Shown here: piece after piece, positions 33,944-42,900 of the stretch
How the letters are laid out: the number at the start of each line of letters is the position of its first letter
Position numbering within the stretch: the stretch's first letter is position 1
DNA from: Pseudoalteromonas sp. SMS1
GTDB lineage: Bacteria; Pseudomonadota; Gammaproteobacteria; Enterobacterales; Alteromonadaceae
Length of the DNA stretch: 64,000 nucleotides
NCBI RefSeq assembly: GCF_021530565.1
Contig: NZ_JAKGBI010000014.1
Location: forward strand, 107,183 to 171,182
Reading direction: 5' to 3'
The notes under the pieces: generated by a model
The model's input: the letters and a program-made list of their open reading frames with translations, nothing else
Told to the model about the DNA's origin: nothing
The model's database searches: none
Position numbers and translations under genes: made by a program

Positions 33944-34741
33944 ATGCAAGATATCACACAAGATAAATTAACCATTTACGGTGAGCATTTCGACAGTCGG
34001 TTACTCATCGGCTCTGCACTGTATCCATCTCCACAAATCATGCAAGACGCGATTAACAGCTCCGGTGCTGATATTGTAACAGTGTCACTGCGTCGTCAAA
34101 ACTCGGTAGCGGCCGGTGAAGACTTTTGGCAGTTGATCAAAGATACGGGTTTGAGGGTGCTACCTAACACTGCGGGCTGCCATAGCGTTAAGGAAGTTGT
34201 GACCCTTGCACAGATGTGCCGCGAAGTGTTTCAAACAGACTGGATCAAACTTGAATTGATTGGGGACGAATACAATTTACAACCAGATCCCATTGGCCTG
34301 CTAGACGCGACAGATATTTTATTGAAAGACGGCTTCAAGGTGCTGCCTTACTGCACGGATGATCTTGTACTATGCCAGCGTCTAGCAGATCTCGGTTGTG
34401 AGGTATTGATGCCGTGGGGAGCGCCAATAGGCACCGGCAAAGGCCTTATTAATCCATATAATTTAAAAACAATTCGAGAGCGCTTACCTGAACATACATT
34501 GATAGTTGATGCCGGTTTGGGCATTCCTTCGCATGCTTGCCAAGCGCTAGAGTTAGGTTATGATGCGGTGCTATTGAATAGTGCAGTAGCGGGCGCAGGA
34601 GATCCTGTTGCAATGGCAAGTGCATTTGCACATGCTGTTACCGCTGGGCGGCTGAGTTATAAGGCACAAGCAATGCCAGAAAAAGATGTTGCTGCACCCT
34701 CTACCCCGACCATGGGAATGCCTTTTTGGCATCAAAATTAG
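33944..34741 (+). CDS. thiG: Thiazole synthase ThiG
   Basis: 265-residue TIM barrel that joins 1-deoxyxylulose 5-phosphate, dehydroglycine and ThiS sulfur into thiazole phosphate. The Schiff-base lysine region WIKLELIGD and the phosphate-binding stretch [16 protein letters not shown] are intact. It starts directly after the thiS stop. Confidence 0.95.
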   Translation: MQDITQDKLTIYGEHFDSRLLIGSALYPSPQIMQDAINSSGADIVTVSLRRQNSVAAGEDFWQLIKDTGLRVLPNTAGCHSVKEVVTLAQMCREVFQTDWIKLELIGDEYNLQPDPIGLLDATDILLKDGFKVLPYCTDDLVLCQRLADLGCEVLMPWGAPIGTGKGLINPYNLKTIRERLPEHTLIVDAGLGIPSHACQALELGYDAVLLNSAVAGAGDPVAMASAFAHAVTAGRLSYKAQAMPEKDVAAPSTPTMGMPFWHQN

Positions 34742-34760
34742 TGAAAAATTAGGAGTCAAT

Positions 34761-36281
34761 GTGTCTAACGTTGTATGGAGTATCGCCGGTTCCGATTCAG
34801 GTGGCGGTGCGGGTATTCAAGCTGATATCAAAGCGATGCAGAGCTTTGATGTGCATGCTTGCACGGCGATAACCGCATTAACTGCACAAAATAGCTTAGG
34901 TGTGGAGGCTATTAATTCGGTATCCACTGAGATCATCGAGTCTCAACTTTTTGCCTTAGAAGCAGACATGAAAGCATCCGTGATAAAAATTGGGATGCTT
35001 GCTAATGTACAACAAATTCAATTGGTAGCAGCCCATATTGCGCGCTACAAAAGTCAGTGGGAAACGCCGCCGCGAGTCGTGTATGACCCTGTTGCGATTG
35101 CGACAAGCGGCGATGCTTTAACAGAAGAAGACACGGTTGACGCGATAAAAACGCATTTATTGCCTTTAGTTGATGTGATCACGCCTAATACCCATGAAAC
35201 GCAAATACTTACTGGTATCTATCTCATTGGCCCAGACGCGGTGCGAGAAGCTGGAAAAAAACTGTGCTCACTTGGCGTGAAGGCCGTTATCATAAAAGGT
35301 GGGCATTGGGATTATCCGAAAGGCTATTGCATTGATTATTGCTGGCATGACGATGAAGAATATTGGCTTGGTAATGAAGCGATTAACACGCCGCATGCCC
35401 ATGGTACTGGCTGCACGCTCTCTTCTGTCATTGCTGCATGTTTGTCTAAAGAGTACCCACTTAAAGATGCCTTCATTTTAGGAAAAGCCTACATCAACCA
35501 AGGGCTCAAAGCTGCAGTTCGTTTTGGTGAAGGTATTGGCCCTGTCGCGCATACGGTATTTCCCCATCAGCTTGAAGATTATCCACAGGTGATTGAGGCC
35601 GGTAGTTGGTTGGGCGATGAACTCGACTTTATGGTGCCAGATGATTACAACTATGCCGCTGGTTTTGCATCAATTGAAGATGACTTAGGACTATATGCCG
35701 TAGTGGATACAATTGAGTGGGTAGCGTTGTGTCTAAAAAACGGTGTTAAAACCGTACAACTTCGGGTAAAAGACCCGCAGTCACCGACATTAGAGCAGGA
35801 TATTGCCCAAGCTGTGTTACTGGGTAAACAGTTTGATGGCCGCGTATTTATCAACGATCACTGGCAGCTTGCCATCAAGCATGGCGCGTATGGTGTGCAC
35901 CTAGGTCAAGAAGATTTGAATGTCGCTGATTTGAGCGCAATCCAAAAAGCCGGCTTGCGACTTGGTTTATCGACCCACGGTTTTTACGAAATGCTGCGGG
36001 CTCACAATTATCGTCCTAGTTATTTGGCATTTGGTGCCATCTATCCCACAACGACGAAAGATATGACAGGGCAAATTCAAGGGCTTGAAAAGCTCCGTCA
36101 TTTTGTTCCGCTGATGCAAGGACATTACCCAACTGTCGCTATTGGCGGGATCGATTTGTTACGCGCTCCAGAAGTCGTACAAACCAAGGTGGGCAGTGTG
36201 GCTGTTGTCCGTGCGATCACCGAAGCATCCGATCCCGCTATCGCGATAACACAGTTGCAGCAAGTGATGGATGGTAAATGA
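34761..36281 (+). CDS. thiDE: Bifunctional HMP-P kinase / thiamine-phosphate synthase (ThiD-ThiE fusion)
   Basis: 506 residues. The N-terminal ~265 are ThiD (SIAGSDSGGGAGIQAD, HGTGCTLSSVIAACL), which phosphorylates HMP-P. The C-terminal ~200 are ThiE (LGLYAVVD, VKTVQLRVKD, FINDHWQLA, GVHLGQEDL, FGAIYPTTTK, AIGGI), which couples HMP-PP to thiazole-P. The start is GTG at 34761 with AGGAG five nt upstream; the earlier in-frame ATG at 34686 lies inside thiG. It overlaps thiF by 4 bp. Confidence 0.93.
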   Translation: MSNVVWSIAGSDSGGGAGIQADIKAMQSFDVHACTAITALTAQNSLGVEAINSVSTEIIESQLFALEADMKASVIKIGMLANVQQIQLVAAHIARYKSQWETPPRVVYDPVAIATSGDALTEEDTVDAIKTHLLPLVDVITPNTHETQILTGIYLIGPDAVREAGKKLCSLGVKAVIIKGGHWDYPKGYCIDYCWHDDEEYWLGNEAINTPHAHGTGCTLSSVIAACLSKEYPLKDAFILGKAYINQGLKAAVRFGEGIGPVAHTVFPHQLEDYPQVIEAGSWLGDELDFMVPDDYNYAAGFASIEDDLGLYAVVDTIEWVALCLKNGVKTVQLRVKDPQSPTLEQDIAQAVLLGKQFDGRVFINDHWQLAIKHGAYGVHLGQEDLNVADLSAIQKAGLRLGLSTHGFYEMLRAHNYRPSYLAFGAIYPTTTKDMTGQIQGLEKLRHFVPLMQGHYPTVAIGGIDLLRAPEVVQTKVGSVAVVRAITEASDPAIAITQLQQVMDGK

Positions 36282-37045
36282 CTCGCCAGTTAGAAAAAAA
36301 TGAGTACATACGGTATAGCCGACATGTCATGCTAGAACAAATAGGTGAATCTGGGCAACTCAAGTTGAAAAAAGCGCGTGTTGCCGTAATAGGGTGCGGG
36401 GGATTGGGCAGCCCAGTGCTGTTGTATTTAGCTGCGAGTGGCGTAGGGCACCTCACTTTTATCGATCATGACTCAGTAGAGTTGTCGAATTTGCAAAGGC
36501 AAATCTTATTTAAGGTCAACCATTTAGGGCAAAGCAAAAGCAAGGCTGCGAGTAAGGTACTTGCTAGCTTAAATAATGCCATCGAGCTTAACCCCATTAA
36601 TGCAAAATTAGAGGTGGGCAATATTGCCGCTTTACTTGATACCATGGATGTCATCATTGACTGCAGTGATAACTTTGCCACGCGATATCTGGTTAATCAG
36701 TATGCGGTTGATCACAATAAGGTACTGGTTTCGGGGGCGGCAATTGGGTTTACCGGACAATTACTGAGTATGGACTTTCGCGATGCGCGCAAAGAATATC
36801 GCTCACCTTGCTACGCCTGTGTTTTCCCGCCCACGGATAAAGAAGTACCGCAAAACTGTGCAAATTCTGGCGTGGTGAGCCCTTTATTAGGGGTGATTGG
36901 CTCCATGCAGGCGTTAAGTGTGCTACGAATACTTTTAGGGTATCAGCCAGATAGTACTTTATGTCAGTATGATGGTCTTGCTATGACGTCACAGCAATAT
37001 GGTGTAGTGGCGGACCCTCATTGCCCAGTATGTGGTCAGCGTTGA
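36278..37045 (+). CDS. thiF: Sulfur-carrier adenylyltransferase ThiF (HesA/MoeB/ThiF family)
   Basis: 255 residues. The ATP-binding GCGGLGSPVLLYLAASG, DHDSVELSNLQRQILF and the zinc-binding CYAC and CPVC pairs identify an E1-like enzyme. MoeB and ThiF are near-identical in sequence; last place in the thi operon decides for ThiF, activating ThiS. Confidence 0.92.
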   Translation: MTRQLEKNEYIRYSRHVMLEQIGESGQLKLKKARVAVIGCGGLGSPVLLYLAASGVGHLTFIDHDSVELSNLQRQILFKVNHLGQSKSKAASKVLASLNNAIELNPINAKLEVGNIAALLDTMDVIIDCSDNFATRYLVNQYAVDHNKVLVSGAAIGFTGQLLSMDFRDARKEYRSPCYACVFPPTDKEVPQNCANSGVVSPLLGVIGSMQALSVLRILLGYQPDSTLCQYDGLAMTSQQYGVVADPHCPVCGQR

Positions 37046-37067
37046 CGCTGACCAGTGCTGTTTTGAA

Positions 37068-38267
37068 TTAAAAGTACCAGGTGAGAATAAACTCAGCGTA
37101 GTCATCCTCATTGAGTAAGGTGATGGGGTCTTGAAGATCATCACCTGAAAAATACCACATGTTCAAATTCCATTTGAGTTGATTATTTATCCGAGATGAG
37201 GCTTCTAGTTTTGTCCAAGATGAGCCAAACCCAGACACATCTTGACTGGTGCCTAAAATAACTTCTGTGCCATCAATGTCGTTAAAGACCCAGCGTAAAC
37301 CCATAAAAATATCTTGCTGCGAAAAGCTGGTGCTTTTTTCCTTTCTTGAGTCGTACTGATACTCTGAGATTAAACCTACATTGTAATTGGTGCCAAACAC
37401 ACCTGTGATGGAGTATTCAAACCCAGCAACACTGGCAAAATAATCTTCTCGTGTACTTCGATGCAATGCTTCTAGCTTCCAAAGCCATGCGCCTTGCGTG
37501 GCTTGCAAATCAACGGATACTTGCTGCATTTGGGCATAAAATGGCTGTAGTCCTTCTGGCGTAGGTAATAAATAGGGCTCTCTTTGTGTGCCATCAAACA
37601 AAGCGATGCCAAAATCGATGGTGTCGAATACATGGCTATATCTGAGCGCAACATCAACGTGTTTTTGCTCTGCGCTAGATTCGTAGCGCGCTTTATCTAA
37701 AACGGTTAACTTGGAGCTTAAGCGGCCCTCCTCACTCGCAAAGGTACGTTCTCGAAAATAAGGCAGTACCCAGCCTTGAAGAGTCCCCCAATCTTGGTCA
37801 GTGCTGACTGAAATCATGGGTTGCCCCAACTTTTGCTCGAAATCGATATTTTCAATCAAGTCTGTTTGATTAATCGTATCGACTAAATGACGTGATTCAG
37901 TGACACCCCAAAAGACTTTTCCAATGCCAACATGCACCTCATATTGATCCGCGATATGGATGTACATGGCTTCTCGTATATCCAGTTTTGTACGTGCCGA
38001 GTCGGTAAAATCCTTTCTGGAAAATATATCGATATTTATTTGATCAAAGCTATCTGGGTTAAATCCTTGCCATTTAAGTGAAGAGGTGACCGATGGGTTA
38101 CTATCAGAAACCTCAGCGATGGTATGAACAAACTGTCTATTTTCAATACTAGCTTGTCCCTCAAACTCCCATTCAAAAGCGCTAGCAATACTGGCGGGTG
38201 AAAATAATAAAATGGCTTTGCAGGGAGTAAACCAAAAAAAACGAGTATTACGCATGTACTTCTTCAT
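37068..38267 (-). CDS. Outer-membrane beta-barrel protein, divergent from the Pfa-like operon
   Basis: 399 residues with an N-terminal signal (cleavage near ASA, residue 30) and a pattern of amphipathic beta strands ending in a terminal phenylalanine (ILTWYF), the usual outer-membrane assembly signal. A conserved-looking stretch KVFWGVTESRHLVDTINQTD lies in the first third. It recalls DUF1302-type or porin-like proteins that accompany RND/MMPL exporters and LolA-like proteins, and both of those are encoded at the far end of the divergent operon. I infer an outer-membrane partner in lipid export, but cannot place it in a named family with certainty. Confidence 0.7.
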   Translation of the reverse strand: MKKYMRNTRFFWFTPCKAILLFSPASIASAFEWEFEGQASIENRQFVHTIAEVSDSNPSVTSSLKWQGFNPDSFDQINIDIFSRKDFTDSARTKLDIREAMYIHIADQYEVHVGIGKVFWGVTESRHLVDTINQTDLIENIDFEQKLGQPMISVSTDQDWGTLQGWVLPYFRERTFASEEGRLSSKLTVLDKARYESSAEQKHVDVALRYSHVFDTIDFGIALFDGTQREPYLLPTPEGLQPFYAQMQQVSVDLQATQGAWLWKLEALHRSTREDYFASVAGFEYSITGVFGTNYNVGLISEYQYDSRKEKSTSFSQQDIFMGLRWVFNDIDGTEVILGTSQDVSGFGSSWTKLEASSRINNQLKWNLNMWYFSGDDLQDPITLLNEDDYAEFILTWYF

Positions 38268-38585
38268 TCCTTGTATGTGCTTCGTAAATAATACTATGTG
38301 AATAAGACTAATTAACTAAATAATTTAAAATTAAAATTATGTTAAAAATGGTAACATTCACTTTCAATTTTATAAAGTGTTTGCTTTAATATCGCGCAAC
38401 TTTAGGGTGTTAATTGAGCGAGCCCAAAGGTGAAGTATTAAAAAAGCATTGATCTAGATTAATTAAAATGTATTTATTCATTTGTTGTAAATATAAGTGT
38501 GATTAAATGTTTATTATTGTTTCCTTGTCGTTTCTTTTTGGTTTCGATGGGTAAATAATTATATTTATAAAAGGAGTATTTTGAA
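38268..38585. other. Divergent promoter region of the Pfa-like locus
   Basis: 318 bp of very AT-rich DNA. It holds a perfect inverted repeat CACTTT-N9-AAAGTG (38359-38379), a possible operator, and an AAGGAG Shine-Dalgarno for the downstream ACP gene. No coding frame is seen, and I could not assign -35/-10 elements with confidence. Confidence 0.5.
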
Positions 38586-38846
38586 ATGACTGATTCAGGA
38601 ATCGATCAGCAGTCTGTCCAAACTTGGTTAGTAGATAAGTTTGCCATGCGTTTAGAAGTGCCTGCCGAACAAATTGATGTCAATATGCAGTTTTCTGATT
38701 TCAATTTGGCGTCAGTTGAGGCTTTATTGCTAGCAGGAGAGCTTGAAAAGTGGCTAAATGTTGAAATGCAGCCTACCTCTATGTGGTATTTCCCAACTAT
38801 TCACGAGTTATCCAACCATATCGTCGACGACTTACTTTCTCATTAG
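38586..38846 (+). CDS. Free-standing acyl carrier protein
   Basis: 86 residues with a carrier-protein fold. The phosphopantetheine serine is predicted at S43 in NLASVEAL; the normally conserved Asp before it is Ala (LAS rather than DS). Helix 3 region MWYFPTIHELSNHI matches polyketide-type ACPs (YDYPTI-like). It differs from the four GIDSIKRVEI carriers in the adjacent synthase, so it probably has a distinct job, such as holding a starter or receiving the finished chain. It is first in the operon and ends 15 bp before the thioesterase gene. Confidence 0.82.
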   Translation: MTDSGIDQQSVQTWLVDKFAMRLEVPAEQIDVNMQFSDFNLASVEALLLAGELEKWLNVEMQPTSMWYFPTIHELSNHIVDDLLSH

Positions 38847-38861
38847 TAGGGATGAAGAGAA

Positions 38862-39782
38862 ATGAAAGCTGAAAAGTTCTCCGCTGTATTTGAGGTGAAC
38901 ACGTCGACTCATGCGCAAGAAACTATCGTGTGTTTGCACCCCGGGGGCGTGTCATCCAAGCATTACAATGCATTGGTTGATTCGCCCAATGCGCAGTTAT
39001 TGGTTGTCGAGCTAAGTTTACTGCCACAATATCAGCTGACAATGACAAGCCATGAAGAGAACACATTAAAATATTCAATGGATGACATTGTCAATGAAGT
39101 GTACTCGCAATTGCAGAAGTATCTAAACAAAACGTGTCAAAAAGTCACTATTATCGGGTGGTCGTTTGGGGGGGTACTTGGGTACGCGCTCGCCGATCGT
39201 CTCACTATCCCTTGCCAGTTGGTTGCCTTGGATTCAATCGCACCGTTAAAACAAAATCAACACTGCACAGAGCAAGTGGCACCGAGCATTGTATATAAGT
39301 GGTTTATTGAGTTTATTAGTGCCGTGAAAGCATGTGAATTAATCATAGAAACCCCTTATTCGTCGTACACTCAAGATGAATTTGTTGCTATGGTGTTTGA
39401 GCATGGATTAGCCCAAGGTATTTTTAAGCAATTCGACACACTTAACGGTGTAAACAAATTGTTTGAGACGTTTGCACTTGGCTTAAAGCGTAACATGCTG
39501 TTGTCAGCACGCTTCTTCCCTAAACCCCAGCCAGATCTTAATATTTTGGTGATACGAAGTCACTCAGGATTGCAAGAGATCAGTGCCTACCCTAACTGCA
39601 TTGGCTGGTCAAAATTATCTTCAAATGTTCATATCGTGAATGTAGAAAAGGATCATTATGCGTTATTCACAGACACAACATCTCTGGCCACGATATATGG
39701 GGCTATCTCGGTATTTAGTCAACTGAGGTTGCGTCGTACAAATGGACTACTAAATAAGATAAGCCGCTTATTTAATAAGTAA
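38862..39782 (+). CDS. Alpha/beta-hydrolase thioesterase (type II TE-like)
   Basis: 306 residues. Nucleophile S101 lies in GWSFGG (99-104), following the oxyanion segment CLHPGGVSSKHY. H265 in EKDHYALF is the probable catalytic histidine. This matches thioesterases of polyketide and non-ribosomal pathways. With the ACP gene just upstream, it could release the product or clear stalled carriers. The last ~25 residues are basic (RLRRTNGLLNKISRLFNK). A 123-bp AT-rich gap without features precedes the large synthase gene. Confidence 0.78.
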   Translation: MKAEKFSAVFEVNTSTHAQETIVCLHPGGVSSKHYNALVDSPNAQLLVVELSLLPQYQLTMTSHEENTLKYSMDDIVNEVYSQLQKYLNKTCQKVTIIGWSFGGVLGYALADRLTIPCQLVALDSIAPLKQNQHCTEQVAPSIVYKWFIEFISAVKACELIIETPYSSYTQDEFVAMVFEHGLAQGIFKQFDTLNGVNKLFETFALGLKRNMLLSARFFPKPQPDLNILVIRSHSGLQEISAYPNCIGWSKLSSNVHIVNVEKDHYALFTDTTSLATIYGAISVFSQLRLRRTNGLLNKISRLFNK

Positions 39783-39905
39783 AAACACAAACAAAAATCA
39801 AAACAATAAATCAAGCTTCTGAGCACTGATGGTGAGGAGGTTTTAGCTTCTTGTTGTCTATTTTTGTTGTTTTGGCTGTAAATTAACTCAGATAAGGAAA
39901 GTGTA

Positions 39906-42900
39906 ATGAGTAAAGAACCGATTGCAATTATTGGTTTGTCTAGTCTCTATCCCGGCGCAACAAATCTCAAAGAATATTGGGATAATATATTGATCGGTAA
40001 GGACTGCATCACAGATATTCCCGATACCCATTGGAACATTGAAGACTATTTTGATGATGATCCTATGGCTGAAGATAGAACATACTGCAAAAGGGGTGGG
40101 TTCATCCCCGAAACGGATTTTAATCCTGTGGAATTTGGTATCCCGCCCAATATCCTAGAGGTCACAGATGTTTTGCAACTGCTAAGTTTAAACGTTGCAA
40201 AAGCCGCTTTTCATGACGCTGGATATTTAGCGGATGATATTGACCACTCTCGCACAGGCGTGATTTTAGGGATCACCGGTGCCACTTCATTGCAGCATTC
40301 TTTGGCGCAGCGACTTGATTATCCAATTTGGCGCGAAGTACTCACCAGTAAAGGACTGTCAGAAGAAGAGGCTGATCAGCTGATTAAAACCGCCAACACA
40401 GCACATGCGCCTTGGGAGGAGAATTCGTTTCCTGGTTTACTCGGTAATGTTGTGGCAGGCCGTATTGCGAATCGTTTCAATTTAGGTGCGACCAACTGTA
40501 CTGTAGATGCGGCATGCGCCAGCTCTTTGGGTGCATTGAGAATGGCCATGGATGAACTACAAATGGGACGTGCAGATCTCATGCTGACGGGAGGGTGTGA
40601 CTCAGAAAACTCGATTTTGACCTTCATGTGCTTCTCAAAAACCCCTGCTTTTTCGAAAGAAAATAAAATACGGCCTTTTGATCAACACAGTGATGGTACC
40701 TTGATCGGTGAAGGGATGGGTATGATTGCGTTAAAGCGTTTGTCGGATGCGCAAAGAGACGGTGATCGTATTTATGCGGTGATTTCTGGGTTAGGAAGTG
40801 CAAGTGATGGCCGTTTTAAAAGTATCTATGCGCCGCGCGCCAGTGGTCAGGCATTATGTTTAAGACGCGCTTACGAAGATGCGCAATGTGAACCAAATGA
40901 TGTGAGTTTAATTGAAGCACACGGCACAGGTACGCCAGTGGGAGATGCAACCGAGTTCAGTGCATTAAAAGAAGTATTTACAGAAGGCAATGGACAACAT
41001 ATTGCTTTGGGAAGCGTCAAGTCGCAAATTGGTCACACAAAAGCTGCAGCCGGGGCTGCGTCTCTCATTAAGGTTGCTTTGGCGCTACACCACAAAGTGC
41101 TTCCTCCGACAAACAATATCACGGCTCCCCATGACAATTTAGATATTGAGCAGTCTAATTTTTATTTAAATTGCACCACGAGGCCATGGTTCAAGCACCC
41201 AGAGCAAGATAAGCTTAGAGCCGGTGTTAGTTCATTTGGGTTTGGCGGTACCAATTTTCACGCCGTGGTGGAGCAATATGAGACATCGCAGCCAGCGCAG
41301 CGCCTAAATAATATGCCCCATGCGTGTGTCATAAGTGCTGCGTCACATGAACAATTGATCGCGCTTGCTGAGCAGCTTAAAGACATTGACTCGGTGAGCG
41401 ATATCCCTTTTATGTCGGCACCGGCAGAAGCGCCAAGAGCAGGGTTTGTGTGCCAAAGTCTGCCTGAATTTAAAGCGCAACTCGATGTATTGATTAAGCA
41501 ATTAAATGCCACGCCGGCAGATTCAGCGTGGCAGTTACCCCAAGGCCTGTACTTCGCACCAAACTCAGCCGTAACTGAGAATACTAAGGTGGCGGCCTTG
41601 TTCCCTGGCCAAGGGAGTCAATATGTTGATATGGGCTTACATCAAACCATGAATGTGCCCCAAGCGCGTACTCTGTTCGAACTCGCAAATGAGACTTTGT
41701 GGTCTCACTCAAATACGGTCCTGACGGACTTGGTCTACCCGTTCGCTAAGTTTTCAGAGCAAGCTAAACAGGCCGATCTGGCGAATTTGAAACAAACACA
41801 GCATGCACAACCTGCGATTGGGTGCGTATCTGCTGGCGCATTTGCATTTCTCAAATCTTGTGGCTTCACACCCGATTGTGTGGCAGGACACAGCTATGGG
41901 GAGCTAACTGCACTGTGGTCAGCGAATGTGTATGACGATGACGCATTTGTATCTCTGTCTGTGAAGCGTGGTCTGTCTATGTCTGAAAAACCAGAAGGCA
42001 TGCAATCTGGGGATATGTACGCAATTGGGATGTCACAGTCTGATGTTGCACAGCTAATCAGCGAAGAGCAGCTATCAGATGTATACATCTGTAATATCAA
42101 TACGCAACAGCAAACGGTCATCGGCGGTCACCCAGAGCCCTTGGCGAAGTTCGCAACACTGTGTGAGCAACGTGAACAGCAAATCACAAAACTTGATGTA
42201 TCGGATGCATTTCACACACCTTACGTGGCACATGCGATAGATAAATTTTCCTCTCACATTGAGGACGTTAACTTTGCCAAGGCCAGCTGCCCAGTCTATT
42301 TGAATGAAGCGGGTGATGCGCACATTGAGGCAAGTGATATAAAGCAAAGTCTAAAGGGTCAACTCGGCAGGCCTGTACAGTTCCTTTCGATCATTGAAAA
42401 TATGTATGAAGATGGCGTACGCGTGTTTGTGGAATGTGGGCCAAAAGGCACACTGAGCGCCATGGCCAAGCGTATTTTGGCACAACATGATGATGTCATT
42501 TATATCAAAACGGATGGTGGAAAAGGTAAGTCCAGTGACGTTGCACTGCTGTCCAGTTTGGTTCAATTGGCCGTTGCAGGTGTGGCAGTGACCACGCCAG
42601 GTTTACCTATTAGGGCGTTTAAACCGGCGGAGTCAAAAGGTGGATTTACCATGCCATTTAGTGGCGTGAATTACCAAGATCCAACGCGTTTAAATGACTA
42701 TCAAGCGGGGTTGGAGGAGATTGCAAATTCGGCGATTGGGCAACAGCAGACCCAGCCTTCTATTATGGATACTTCAGCAGGACAGAGCCAAAGCGACACA
42801 GCAAATAAACCTGATGAGGCAAAAGCGAGTGCACCAGTTGATGCCATACCCACGCACACTGTGGGCGTGTTAGTAGAGCAAAACATACCACATACCACAC

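Noticed and set aside
34686..34760. ATG at 34686 as the thiDE start
   Set aside because: It lies inside thiG and lacks a ribosome site; GTG at 34761 has AGGAG at ideal spacing and gives the conserved ThiD N-terminus.
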